A model generated the notes under the pieces. That model was not told the DNA's origin and did not search any database. It worked only from the letters and a program-made list of their open reading frames with translations. DNA of 64,000 bases from Verrucomicrobiales bacterium. GTDB taxonomy: Bacteria; Verrucomicrobiota; Verrucomicrobiia; Verrucomicrobiales; DEV007. The stretch is taken from NCBI GenBank assembly GCA_002726915.1, contig PBSY01000038.1, positions 1 through 64,000 on the forward strand. Direction: 5' to 3'. The position numbers were made by a program, and so were the translations under genes. Position 1 is the first letter of the stretch; each line of letters starts with the position of its first letter. Positions 19,081-27,310 of this stretch are shown one piece after another.

Positions 19081-19136
19081 TCAGACCTCACCTATTGCCG
19101 CTTGTCGTGTAGCCGGCGATGCCATAAAATTCTGTT

Positions 19137-19616
19137 ATGGATCCCTACCTCTCTTCAAACTCAAGCGATGTCTCTGCCGCTATTATCGATCAGCTCGCCA
19201 AAACAAGAGGCTGGACTATGTTTGTCAGCGTGATGCTCTGGCTCGGTGCCGGCTTTCTTTTACTCGCTGGTATTGCCCTGCTCGGCATTGGCATGATCGG
19301 AAGTGCTGCCGGGGGAGAGGCCTTCGGCGAGATGAGTAATTCGATGGGGGGGACCATAGGCATGATGGCCATCGGCGTCTTATACATCGTCTTCGCAGTC
19401 GTTTACATTTTTCCAGCGTTAAAGCTGGGTAAGTTTTCCTCTCGCTGCAGCGAACTAAAAAACGCTCAGACCGAAACAATGTTAGTGGCTGCGCTTAACG
19501 AAATGCGTGCCTTCTGGAAATTTGTTGGCATCTCGCTGATCGTCCTAGTCTCTCTTTACCCCATCATTATCGTCGGAGCCATTGTCGTCGGCGTCTTCAG
19601 CGCCGAAGCGATGTAG
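19137..19616 (+). CDS. DUF5362-like small membrane protein
   Basis: 159-residue integral membrane protein with four hydrophobic helices (about residues 30-55, 72-98, 125-150 and the intervening region). The central pattern of an N-terminal soluble stretch, then WTMFVSVMLWLGAGF, then VVYIFPALKLGKFS and a final helix after MRAFWKFVG resembles DUF5362 proteins, whose function is unknown. It follows uvrA by 56 bases on the same strand and may be co-transcribed or separate. No catalytic residues can be pointed to. Confidence 0.65.
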   Translation: MDPYLSSNSSDVSAAIIDQLAKTRGWTMFVSVMLWLGAGFLLLAGIALLGIGMIGSAAGGEAFGEMSNSMGGTIGMMAIGVLYIVFAVVYIFPALKLGKFSSRCSELKNAQTETMLVAALNEMRAFWKFVGISLIVLVSLYPIIIVGAIVVGVFSAEAM

Positions 19617-19690
19617 GACAAAAGACACAAACCAGTGCCGCGCCAATACGACTCGGTGCTTTCGAGATTCTTCTAGGTGAATCAGGCCGT

Positions 19691-19993
19691 CTACTCGGTC
19701 GCTTCCTCGATTTTCTTGACCGCATCATTGACCGCTTCTTTGGCCCTGTCAGAAGCGGCATCAGCCGCTTCTCTGACTTTTTCCGTGGCTTCGTCGGCTG
19801 CTTTCTTGGCATCCTTCTTTATGTTTTCAGCTGCCTTCTTCATCGCATCCTCGGCAGCCTCTTCCGCTTCCCTCATTGCTTCGGTAGCATCTTCCTTAAT
19901 GCCTTCGACCGTCTTTTCACAACTCACCAGAAAAAGGCCGGTGAAAATAACCATCAAGGCTATCAATTCTTCAATTCTTGTAGTCATTTTCAT
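19691..19993 (-). CDS. helical-repeat lipoprotein (LEA-like)
   Basis: 100-residue predicted lipoprotein. Residues 1-25 form a lipoprotein signal peptide with lipobox LVSC (Cys25). The mature part is almost entirely Ala, Lys, Glu and Asp in an amphipathic pattern with a period near 11 residues (DAMKKAAENIKKDAKKAADE, then REAADAASDRAKEA), resembling group 3 LEA and YtxH-type proteins, which bind membranes or protect against desiccation. Function is inferred only from composition. The antisense Ala/Ser-rich frame at 19677-20009 is a shadow. It converges on the DUF5362-like gene. Confidence 0.72.
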   Translation of the reverse strand: MKMTTRIEELIALMVIFTGLFLVSCEKTVEGIKEDATEAMREAEEAAEDAMKKAAENIKKDAKKAADEATEKVREAADAASDRAKEAVNDAVKKIEEATE

Positions 19994-20172
19994 CTTAGTT
20001 CGGAGGTGATTGGTTTGCCCAACTTCAGCCCTAAACTAGCATCGCCAAGACCTGAAAATCAATAAATCCTAAGCGGTTTCTTTTCCCCAGAAAACCTCGA
20101 GGCAACCATATTTCCGTTATCCTCCGCACCAACCTTGTGCTACTTTCCCGCCCAATTTTACACGACAGCTAT

Positions 20173-21600
20173 ATGAGCAAAAGTCTCTTCGAAAAAGTAT
20201 GGGAAGCCCACTCAGTGAAGCAGTTGTCCAACGGACAAACTCAGCTTTTGATTGGCACCCACCTTATCCATGAGGTCACGAGTCCGCAGGCGTTCGGTAT
20301 GCTTCGTGACCTTGGCCTCAAGGTGAAGTATCCAAACCGCACTTTTGCAACGGTCGACCACATTGTTCCGACGAGGAGCCAAGTTGAGCCGTTCGAAGAT
20401 AATCTGGCCCAAGATATGATCAGTGCCCTGCGCCAGAACTGTCGAGAGTTTGGTGTCACTTTTTTTGACATTGGCAGCGGTGGTCAGGGCATCGTCCACG
20501 TTGTGGGTCCCGAGCAGGGTATCACCCAACCGGGTTCAACCATTGCCTGCGGCGATTCTCACACCGCAACTCACGGTGCTTTTGGGGCTATTGCTTTTGG
20601 TATCGGCACTACGCAAATTCGTGACGTGTTGGCCACCCAGACCATGGCCATGACTAAGCTCAATGTCCGACGAATCAATGTTGATGGTGAACTTCCTCCT
20701 GGTGTCTACGCCAAAGATGTCGCGCTGCACATCATTAAGCTACTCGGAGCCAAAGGCGGCATTGGCTATGCCTACGAATACGGAGGTAGCGTTTTCGATA
20801 ATTTCTCCATGGAGGAACGCATGACGGTCTGCAACATGTCAATCGAGGGTGGAGCCCGCTGTGGCTACGTCAATCCCGACGAAAAGACTTTCAGTTATCT
20901 CAAAGATCGCAACTACTGCCCTAAAGGGGATGACTGGTATGCCGCCGTGGCTGAGTGGGAGGCCATCGCGTCTGACCCCAACTGCGACTACGACGACGTC
21001 GTTGCGATCCGCGCCGAGGATATCGCTCCCTCTGTAACTTGGGGCATTTCGCCCGACCATGGTATCTTCGTAAATGAAAGAATTCCTTCCGCTTCCGATG
21101 CGAAAGGTGAGGAGGAAAAAGCCTCGATCGAGGAAGCCCTTGAATACATGAAGTTCGAGGGTGGTTCTCCCATCGCCGGCACACCGGTAGACGTCTGTTT
21201 CATCGGTAGTTGCACCAACGGCCGTCTTTCCGACTTTCGCGAAGCTGCTAAGTATCTCGAAGGTCATACGGTCGCTGACGGTGTGCAAGCCATCGCCGTC
21301 CCTGGATCCGAAATCGTGGATCAACTGTGTCGCGAAGAAGGGCTCCATACCATCTTCGAAGAAGCAGGGTTCGAGTGGCGCGGCGCAGGCTGCTCTATGT
21401 GTTTAGCCATGAACCCTGACAAACTAGTGGGCGACCAACTGTGTGCGAGCTCGAGTAACCGAAACTTTAAAGGCCGACAGGGAAGCCCAACAGGACGCAC
21501 GATTCTGATGTCACCAGTGATGGTCGCAGCCGCTGCTGTCAAAGGCGCCGTAGCTGACGCTCGCGAAGTGTTTCAGGTCGATGAGACTGTAGCTGCCTAA
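20173..21600 (+). CDS. leuC: 3-isopropylmalate dehydratase large subunit LeuC
   Basis: Aconitase-family iron-sulfur enzyme converting 2- to 3-isopropylmalate in leucine synthesis, acting as LeuC-LeuD. The start is set at the ATG giving [15 protein letters not shown], which matches the family start; an upstream in-frame GTG/TTG-type extension of 12 residues to 20137 is unlikely. The 4Fe-4S ligands are visible: [10 protein letters not shown] and [11 protein letters not shown], and the [13 protein letters not shown] substrate-binding motif is present. The length (475) is normal. LeuD is not adjacent; the gene is followed by SRP RNA on the other strand. Confidence 0.96.
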   Translation: MSKSLFEKVWEAHSVKQLSNGQTQLLIGTHLIHEVTSPQAFGMLRDLGLKVKYPNRTFATVDHIVPTRSQVEPFEDNLAQDMISALRQNCREFGVTFFDIGSGGQGIVHVVGPEQGITQPGSTIACGDSHTATHGAFGAIAFGIGTTQIRDVLATQTMAMTKLNVRRINVDGELPPGVYAKDVALHIIKLLGAKGGIGYAYEYGGSVFDNFSMEERMTVCNMSIEGGARCGYVNPDEKTFSYLKDRNYCPKGDDWYAAVAEWEAIASDPNCDYDDVVAIRAEDIAPSVTWGISPDHGIFVNERIPSASDAKGEEEKASIEEALEYMKFEGGSPIAGTPVDVCFIGSCTNGRLSDFREAAKYLEGHTVADGVQAIAVPGSEIVDQLCREEGLHTIFEEAGFEWRGAGCSMCLAMNPDKLVGDQLCASSSNRNFKGRQGSPTGRTILMSPVMVAAAAVKGAVADAREVFQVDETVAA

Positions 21601-21612
21601 ACCCAACGAAAA

Positions 21613-21708
21613 GTGCCAGAGAACTGCGGCAATCATGGACAAGCTACCGTTGCTGCCTTCCGGCCCTGGCGGAGTTTACCTGCCATGACTCCACAGCCTC
21701 TGACGGGG
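21613..21708 (-). ncRNA. ffs: small-type signal recognition particle RNA
   Basis: The minus strand carries the SRP RNA core GGGCCGGAAGGCAGCA, the conserved GNRA/Ffh-binding hairpin region. The flanking arms pair as expected for a small bacterial SRP RNA: minus-strand GTCAGAG (21698-21704) pairs with CTCTGGC (21615-21621), CTGTGG with CCGCAG, and CATGG with CCATG, forming one long hairpin. It scaffolds Ffh in targeting membrane proteins to the Sec translocon. It lies alone between leuC and trpB; the mature ends are approximate. Confidence 0.9.
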
Positions 21709-21780
21709 CGAATATACACAGCTCGTCAAAAATGCGAGCATTGAAAACAATTCGATCATTCGGAACGTAACCATCCAGAC

Positions 21781-22992
21781 ATGAGTACGGTAACAACGGA
21801 AGCCCTACCTGACGCCAGCGGCCACTACGGAACTTTTGGCGGACGCTTTGTCCCTGAAACGCTTGTTGCGGTACTCAACGAACTGACGGCTGAATATGAA
21901 AGGGCCAAAAACGATCCGAAATTCCAAGCCGAATTAAAAAAGCTGCTCGCCGAATTTTGCGGACGTGAGACACCTCTCTATTACGCCGAACGATGGACTG
22001 AAAAACTCGGCGGAGCCAAGATCTACCTCAAGCGCGAAGATCTACTTCACACCGGAGCTCACAAGATCAATAACGCCCTAGGGCAAATCTTATTGGCAAA
22101 GCGCCTCGGGAAGAAGCGAATCATTGCTGAAACTGGCGCCGGCCAACATGGAGTTGCCACGGCGACCGTGGCTGCCCGCTTTGGCATGGAGTGCGTCGTT
22201 TACATGGGTGCCATTGATATGGAACGCCAGCACCTAAACGTGGTTCGGATGCGGCTACTTGGCTCTGAAGTTCGTGGAGTCGAAGCTGGTCAGAAAACCC
22301 TGAAGGAAGCGGTCAACGAAGCCCTGCGCGACTGGGTTACTAATGTAAATGACACGCACTACATTCTAGGGAGTGCCTTGGGACCACATCCCTATCCAAT
22401 GATGGTGCGCGACTTTCACCGAGTCATCGGGATCGAAGCACGGGCTCAGATCATGGAACGGGAAGAACGGCTTCCTGATCTCCTCGTTGCATGCGTTGGT
22501 GGAGGCTCCAACGCAATCGGATTGTTTCATCCTTTCCTCGATGCTGAGGAAGTAAGAATGGTCGGCGTTGAAGCTGGCGGTCACGGCATAAAGCAAGGCG
22601 AACATGCTGCCCGCTTCCAAGGAGGCAAACTTGGCGTCCTCCAAGGCACTAAAACGTGGCTCCTTGCTGACGACGACGGTCAGATCGAGCTAACTCATTC
22701 GGTTTCGGCAGGCCTCGACTACGCAGCCGTTGGGCCGGAGCACGCTTTTCTCCAAGACGCGGGGCGTGTGGAGTACACCTATGCCACCGACGATGAGGCG
22801 CTGGCTGCCTTCCAGGGACTCGCTGCCGTTGAGGGGATTATTCCCGCTTTGGAAACCTCTCACGCGTTGGCTTACGTCAACAAGGTTGCGCCAGCTATGG
22901 GCAAAGATCAGATCATTGTGGTCAACCTGTCCGGGCGCGGTGACAAGGACGTGGAGCAGGCCTCCAAGTATCTTCTGCCGGAGGAGCGCTGA
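21781..22992 (+). CDS. trpB: tryptophan synthase beta subunit TrpB
   Basis: PLP enzyme forming tryptophan from indole and serine, partner of TrpA. At 403 residues it has the typical TrpB1 length. The N-terminus [12 protein letters not shown], the PLP lysine in [13 protein letters not shown], the [13 protein letters not shown] loop and the [10 protein letters not shown] phosphate-binding loop are all visible. No trpA or other trp gene is adjacent in this window, so the pathway genes are scattered. An 8-bp perfect hairpin begins inside the stop codon (22989-23007). Confidence 0.97.
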   Translation: MSTVTTEALPDASGHYGTFGGRFVPETLVAVLNELTAEYERAKNDPKFQAELKKLLAEFCGRETPLYYAERWTEKLGGAKIYLKREDLLHTGAHKINNALGQILLAKRLGKKRIIAETGAGQHGVATATVAARFGMECVVYMGAIDMERQHLNVVRMRLLGSEVRGVEAGQKTLKEAVNEALRDWVTNVNDTHYILGSALGPHPYPMMVRDFHRVIGIEARAQIMEREERLPDLLVACVGGGSNAIGLFHPFLDAEEVRMVGVEAGGHGIKQGEHAARFQGGKLGVLQGTKTWLLADDDGQIELTHSVSAGLDYAAVGPEHAFLQDAGRVEYTYATDDEALAAFQGLAAVEGIIPALETSHALAYVNKVAPAMGKDQIIVVNLSGRGDKDVEQASKYLLPEER

Positions 22993-23007
22993 TCTCTTTG
23001 AGATCAG
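22989..23007. terminator. stem-loop at convergent trpB / 23014 gene ends
   Basis: CTGATCTC-TTT-GAGATCAG is a perfect 8-bp stem with a 3-base loop, overlapping the trpB stop codon. It lies just before the stop of the convergent gene at 23014. There is no U-tract on either strand, so it is a candidate bidirectional stem-loop terminator or mRNA end-protecting hairpin rather than a classical intrinsic terminator. Confidence 0.5.
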
Positions 23008-23013
23008 GGGTCG

Positions 23014-23940
23014 CTACTCCGACACTTCGCCTGAAATAACTCCTCCGGTCGCATCGGGCCTTACCGTCGTAGGCACCTCACCCGCGGGCTTGGTGGCTCC
23101 GCCTTGCGTGGAAACAATCTGTCGCTTGGATCCGTAAATACCGTCAAGGAGGGCTTCAACCATGAGTCGGAGATCCTCAACTCCATTTTCGCTGAGCACC
23201 TCCTGCTCAGGAAGGTCAACCCGTTCCTGAATTCCCTTCAAGCTGCCTCGAATGTCTTTCACGGTATCGCTAACCTGAATTCGCGACTCCATGGTCTTGA
23301 GGTTGCCGATGAAATACTCGACCACCTCCGGGCGCGCAAGAATAGAAGCTTTCTCCGGACTGTAAGGGTTAAGCGAAGCCGTTAATCCAATCTCGAAAGC
23401 TCGAAGCCAACCCGCAAGGCTGATCAAGTTCGCCGAATCGACATCTCGAATCATGACCATTTCTTTTTCGACATCCTTCTGAGTTCGGGCCAGTTCGATC
23501 TTCAATTCTTCCCAGTCGCTCCCTGCCGCTTTCTGAAGCAGGCTGTTCATGTGACTCGAGATTCGGCTTCCCGAACCGAGGCCTTTAGCGTGAGTCAACA
23601 GCGTACGACCTACCGGTTCGAGGTCATATACCTGCTCGGACTCGACCGCGAAGAACCCATCAGCGAGGAGAAAGCCAACGCTCAGAGCCAGTTCAGTTCG
23701 ATCCTGCGGCACTTCTTCGGGCCACTGCCGTTTTAATTCATCGTAGGGCAAAGGTCGAAGTGTCTGTAGGTCCTCAAAAATCTTTCGAATGGAGGGCGTC
23801 GTAAATTGATTCACCCCGAATTCCTCGCGAACGTGCTCATCTTCAAGCAATTCCTCCGGAATCTCCTGACCAAAAAGAAAGCCGGTCAATCCAACGATCC
23901 CTATGCCCATGATAGCGAGGTATTTGAAATTTTGAGACAT
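23014..23940 (-). CDS. exported protein of unknown function
   Basis: 308-residue protein that I do not recognise. The first 25 residues form a signal peptide or signal anchor (MSQNFKYLAIMGIGIVGLTG, likely cleavage near FLFGQEIP). The rest is predicted mainly alpha-helical, soluble and acidic, with no cysteine clusters or catalytic motif evident. The helical segments around SRISSHMNSLLQKAAGS and QKDVEKEMVMIRDVDSANL could be coiled coil-like. The C-terminus is disordered (Gly/Pro/Thr-rich, ending GVISGEVSE). It converges on trpB. A short inverted repeat (GAGAATTATTCTC, 23951-23963) lies just upstream of its ATG; such a repeat could be chance. Confidence 0.72.
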   Translation of the reverse strand: MSQNFKYLAIMGIGIVGLTGFLFGQEIPEELLEDEHVREEFGVNQFTTPSIRKIFEDLQTLRPLPYDELKRQWPEEVPQDRTELALSVGFLLADGFFAVESEQVYDLEPVGRTLLTHAKGLGSGSRISSHMNSLLQKAAGSDWEELKIELARTQKDVEKEMVMIRDVDSANLISLAGWLRAFEIGLTASLNPYSPEKASILARPEVVEYFIGNLKTMESRIQVSDTVKDIRGSLKGIQERVDLPEQEVLSENGVEDLRLMVEALLDGIYGSKRQIVSTQGGATKPAGEVPTTVRPDATGGVISGEVSE

Positions 23941-24156
23941 AGGGTAGCTGGAGAATTATTCTCTTCCGACAAACTGAAAGGTAAATCCAGCAGGAAAGAA
24001 TGCTAGAAATTTGTCTTTTAGTTAAGATTAGTTTACATTTTCTCCGCGGATTTTCTGCTAACCACTTCTACTTACTCTCACATCCTAAATCTCGGGAATT
24101 AGCAAAGAGGCATTCTAATAGAACCGCCTACCTATCGTTGTAGCTGCTAAACCCGA

Positions 24157-25098
24157 ATGAGAGTAAAAACACAAATCCAGCTGATCCTACTGTTTTTAAT
24201 GGGCGCTATTCCATTACTATCAACAAGTTGCGTCACTCACAATTTGGTAAGAAAGGACACATTCAGTGTGCTCAAAGTATCGGTGCCCACTCAAGAAATG
24301 ATCCTCTACAAGGAGGGTAAAATAGTGAAAACTTATCCGGTTTCGACTTCAAAATTCGGTCTTGGAAACGAAAAGGGGAGCTATCACACCCCCCTCGGTC
24401 GCATGCAAGTCGCTGAAAAAATTGGCGGCGGCACGCCAGCTGGCGCCGTATTTAAGAGCCGTAAGTGGACTGGCGAGGTAATTAAACCTGATTCGCCAGG
24501 TCGCGATCCGATTGTTTCGCGGATTCTCTGGCTACGCGGGACAGAAAAGAAAAACGACAACACCTATTCCCGATGCATTTACATTCACGGTACTGCAGCA
24601 GAAAAAGACATCGGCAAACCGGTCAGCTACGGTTGTATCCGCATGACCTCAAACGATGTTATCGACCTCTACCGTAAGGTGGGCGAAGGAGCGACGGTTT
24701 ACATCACCAAAAAGGACCTCACCGAGGAGCTCCTCTCGAATCCGAGAATCGGTGACTCAGGTGAGGTTGAGATCGAGGCCCTGCCTCTAGGTCCCGCCGA
24801 CTCTGTAATTTCGGCTCTTCAGCCGACTCTGACCTCTCACGCCGCCACACCAGAGGCGCACAATGCACACGCCCCCACGGATCAAACGACCAACACCCCA
24901 GCAGCCCTACCTTTCGGTCATCCAGCTAGTCTTGCCAATCCTGAGACCCAGTTCCAGCCTAGAGCACCCGCTCGGATCGCACCAACGGCACAAGAACGGG
25001 GTAGTCCCGAAGCCGGTCCGGTCCAGATTCCACCCGCAAACCCCGCGGAAGCACCTATGAAACGCGAATTCCGCCCGTTCCGGATGAGTTCAAGCTGA
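24157..25098 (+). CDS. L,D-transpeptidase (YkuD) lipoprotein
   Basis: Predicted lipid-anchored L,D-transpeptidase (313 residues) that cross-links peptidoglycan or attaches proteins to it. The signal peptide ends in lipobox LSTSC (Cys25). The YkuD domain spans about residues 40-190, with catalytic His144 in IYIHGTAAE and Cys160 in SYGCIRM, the family H-x(15)-S-x-G-C-x-R-M pattern. A low-complexity Pro/Ala tail (residues 220-313) is probably a disordered wall-spanning or linking segment. It stands alone between the unknown gene and rpsT; no Shine-Dalgarno sequence precedes it. Confidence 0.9.
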   Translation: MRVKTQIQLILLFLMGAIPLLSTSCVTHNLVRKDTFSVLKVSVPTQEMILYKEGKIVKTYPVSTSKFGLGNEKGSYHTPLGRMQVAEKIGGGTPAGAVFKSRKWTGEVIKPDSPGRDPIVSRILWLRGTEKKNDNTYSRCIYIHGTAAEKDIGKPVSYGCIRMTSNDVIDLYRKVGEGATVYITKKDLTEELLSNPRIGDSGEVEIEALPLGPADSVISALQPTLTSHAATPEAHNAHAPTDQTTNTPAALPFGHPASLANPETQFQPRAPARIAPTAQERGSPEAGPVQIPPANPAEAPMKREFRPFRMSSS

Positions 25099-25111
25099 GG
25101 TTGTTTCTCTC

Positions 25112-25139
25112 TTGACGCAGCGCTTAGATCGATTACGTT
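25112..25139 (+). promoter_or_regulatory. possible sigma-70 promoter of rpsT
   Basis: TTGACG (25112-25117) matches the -35 consensus in 5 of 6 bases. TACGTT (25134-25139) sits 16 bases downstream and matches the -10 box in 3 of 6. It lies 43 bases before the rpsT start. The weak -10 makes this tentative. Confidence 0.4.
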
Positions 25140-25181
25140 CCGCGCCCTCAATCTAGCTTTTGAGGGAAACACCGTAAAAAA

Positions 25182-25445
25182 ATGGCTAATTCCAGATCAG
25201 CACTCAAGCGCGTCCGTCAGACGAAGGTCCAGACGGCTCGCAACCGCAACCTTAAGTCTCGCGTGAAAGACACCCGTAAGGATGCTCTTGCTGCTGTTGA
25301 GGAAGGTAACCAAAAAGCGGCAGCAACTGCCTACAATGCATTCGCATCCGCTACTGACAAAGCTGCCAAAGGTGGTGCCATGCACAAAAACACGGCCAGC
25401 CGCCTGAAGGGGCGTATCGCGGCTAAAGTTAACGGTCTTTCCTAG
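25182..25445 (+). CDS. rpsT: 30S ribosomal protein S20
   Basis: Small basic ribosomal protein of 87 residues that binds 16S rRNA early in assembly. The N-terminus MANSRSALKRVRQTKVQTAR and helical, Lys/Arg-rich body with the C-terminal HKNTASRLKGRIAAKVN motif are typical S20. It is monocistronic: a clear intrinsic terminator follows at 25507, and a candidate promoter lies upstream. Confidence 0.97.
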   Translation: MANSRSALKRVRQTKVQTARNRNLKSRVKDTRKDALAAVEEGNQKAAATAYNAFASATDKAAKGGAMHKNTASRLKGRIAAKVNGLS

Positions 25446-25506
25446 CAACTGCAGAGAGATCCCCCGACACCGTCAGGTCACCTAAACGTCCTTGATCCAA
25501 ACCAAG

Positions 25507-25533
25507 CCCCCGTCAGATGATGGGGGTTTTTTT
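25507..25533 (+). terminator. intrinsic terminator after rpsT
   Basis: CCCCC (25507-25511) pairs with GGGGG (25522-25526), then seven T (25527-25533). It sits about 60 bases after the rpsT stop. A classical Rho-independent terminator on the plus strand. Confidence 0.9.
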
Positions 25534-25654
25534 ATTTCCTGAAATGGCCTCGTTAAGACGGACTATGATCTATATAACGGCTAATTGTTCTACTGCCCTC
25601 ATCGAAAACAGGAATCGGGACCGCATTCACAATGAGCCTTTGAAATCCGGGCGA

Positions 25655-26137
25655 TCAGTGGTGAACGCGGATCAAATCGACCTCGAAGATCAAGGTCTCG
25701 TTGGGACCAATCTTTGGAGGGGATCCGGCGGCTCCATATGCGAGATGAGGAGGAATCGTGAATCGAAACCTCGACCCTTCCTGCATCAACGGAATACCTT
25801 CGGTCCAACCGGAAATCACCTGCTGGAGTGAGAAAGTAGCCGGTTGCCCCCGCTGCACACTGCTGTCAAAAACCATTCCGTTCGTGAGTTTCCCGGTGTA
25901 ATGCACCGTGACCATCGAATAGGCAGTCGGTCGTTGTCCCGTTCCGGGACTGAGTATCTCATATTGCAGTCCTGAATAGGTGCTTTGGCGACCAGAAGGA
26001 ATAGTCACCGACGAGTCGCTGACTGACAAGGAATTCGGTTCATTTACGGAAATAGATTCCGGCTTGTTGGACTGGCAGGCTGAAGTGATCAAAAGGATCA
26101 ATATCAGCGTCGGGAAGAGAACCGAGATCTTTTTCAT
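25655..26137 (-). CDS. FKBP-type peptidyl-prolyl isomerase lipoprotein
   Basis: Predicted lipid-anchored prolyl isomerase (160 residues) that helps fold exported proteins. The start is placed at MKKISVLF because the upstream in-frame ATG at 26182 adds 15 non-signal residues before a clean lipoprotein signal; the lipobox is TSAC (Cys21). The FKBP domain (about residues 60-158) shows MVTVHYTGKLTNGMVFDSS, VISGWTEGI and the PPHLAYG-AAGSPPKIGPNETLIF end of the family. It is the last gene of the cluster that starts at lgt and includes lspA, the enzymes that would process its own lipobox. Confidence 0.9.
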   Translation of the reverse strand: MKKISVLFPTLILILLITSACQSNKPESISVNEPNSLSVSDSSVTIPSGRQSTYSGLQYEILSPGTGQRPTAYSMVTVHYTGKLTNGMVFDSSVQRGQPATFSLQQVISGWTEGIPLMQEGSRFRFTIPPHLAYGAAGSPPKIGPNETLIFEVDLIRVHH

Positions 26138-26194
26138 AATTCTAATTTCAAGCTGCTTCAGATTCGATACTTTCGAAAGCAAAAACCAAGGACG

Positions 26195-26755
26195 TTATTC
26201 GCTCTCCTTGAGCGTGAGGCGATGTTTTTTGTCCAATAATCTGCCCCAGAGCTTGTTGTAAGGATGAACCCAATCCGTAACATAACCATTTCCATCCACG
26301 ACCTCTCTTCCTTCATTCACCCAACGAAAAATCCCCCCTTTAAGATGGCTTAGGTTGGAAACGCCACGGTCATCCATCTCCTGCGCCAACTCGGCCGCTC
26401 GATAACCAAGCGCACCATAGATCACCACTGGATCGTTCGAGTCAGATCGCGATTCGAGAAAATCAAGAATCTCTTCAACTTCGTTGAGATTCAACGCACC
26501 TTCGAGACGGCTCACTTGATATTCCTCTGCCGAACGTGCATCGATCAGGGTAACTGACTGGCTCGTCTCCTGATAAAGCGCTAAGCCCTCGGGTATCATG
26601 GCGTCAGCCGAGGGAAATTGACGGACGATATCTGCTTCAACGTTTTCAAGAGACTGAAACGTCTGAATCTTCTTATAACCACACTGACCGATACCTAAAA
26701 GCGCAAAGGCGAAGACAAACACGCTACCTAAAATCCGGGCTCCTCGTTGACTCAT
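26195..26755 (-). CDS. membrane-anchored rhodanese-like protein lacking active-site Cys
   Basis: 186-residue protein with an N-terminal membrane helix (residues 7-26) and a rhodanese fold (about residues 55-155). TLIDARSAEEY and EGALNL are standard, but the active-site loop reads VVIYGALGYRAAEL. The catalytic Cys that normally follows Tyr is Gly114, so sulfur transfer is not expected. Such inactive rhodanese domains usually bind partners. It lies 8 bases after lspA and 57 bases before the FKBP gene start, inside the envelope-biogenesis cluster. Confidence 0.82.
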   Translation of the reverse strand: MSQRGARILGSVFVFAFALLGIGQCGYKKIQTFQSLENVEADIVRQFPSADAMIPEGLALYQETSQSVTLIDARSAEEYQVSRLEGALNLNEVEEILDFLESRSDSNDPVVIYGALGYRAAELAQEMDDRGVSNLSHLKGGIFRWVNEGREVVDGNGYVTDWVHPYNKLWGRLLDKKHRLTLKESE

Positions 26756-26763
26756 ACATAAAG

Positions 26764-27300
26764 TTACGCATCAACTTCCTTAGAAGTCGATTTCCCCGTA
26801 GGCTGACAAAAAGCCGAAATAATCAGGAGTCCGGCTGCAATACAAATGCAAGAGTCCGCCACGTTGAAGGAGGGAAAATGGCCTCCTGACGAAGGGACCA
26901 GCTTTTCGTAGAAAGGGGGAAGGAAATCGAGAAAGTCGACAACATACCCGCGGTTAGGTAGAACTCGGTCAGTTAGGTTTCCGAGAACACCACTGAGCAA
27001 TAACGTGACAGCGACCTGACTAAGCCGGTCCGGGAAAGCACCTCGACGAAACAAAGCGATAATCCCCGCGATTGCAAAAATTCCGATCGTCCCAAAAATC
27101 CAATTGGAGTAGGGATTACCATTCAACATCCCGAAAGCCATCCCTGTATTGTGAACCCGAACGATATTAAAGAAACCGGGGATCACCTCAATCGCACGCG
27201 GCATCGCCGGCGGGGCCGGAAACGTTGTGACGACCCAAAGCTTGGTCAATTGATCGAGGACGAAAAGCGGGAGCGCCAAATTAAAGAAAAGCTTCATCAA
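26764..27300 (-). CDS. lspA: lipoprotein signal peptidase LspA
   Basis: Aspartyl peptidase in the inner membrane that cleaves prolipoprotein signal peptides after lipid addition. The length (178) is normal for the family. It has four membrane segments, HNTGMAFGML (family N-x-G-A-F-G region), catalytic Asp in GNLTDRV and in FNVADSCI. It lies just 10 bases after ileS, the classical ileS-lspA order. Lgt, which supplies its substrate, is encoded upstream in the same strand run. Confidence 0.95.
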   Translation of the reverse strand: MMKLFFNLALPLFVLDQLTKLWVVTTFPAPPAMPRAIEVIPGFFNIVRVHNTGMAFGMLNGNPYSNWIFGTIGIFAIAGIIALFRRGAFPDRLSQVAVTLLLSGVLGNLTDRVLPNRGYVVDFLDFLPPFYEKLVPSSGGHFPSFNVADSCICIAAGLLIISAFCQPTGKSTSKEVDA

Positions 27301-27310
27301 AGTAACCTAG

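Noticed and set aside
19677-20009. Ala/Ser-rich 110-codon plus-strand frame
   Set aside because: Complement of the charged helical repeat lipoprotein; hydrophobic shadow composition expected from its codons.
20137-20172. N-terminal extension of LeuC
   Set aside because: Twelve residues not matching the family; ATG at 20173 gives the standard [13 protein letters not shown] start.
23951-23963. GAGAATTATTCTC palindrome upstream of the unknown exported gene
   Set aside because: A 6+1+6 palindrome is expected several times by chance in a window this size; no second site or promoter context.
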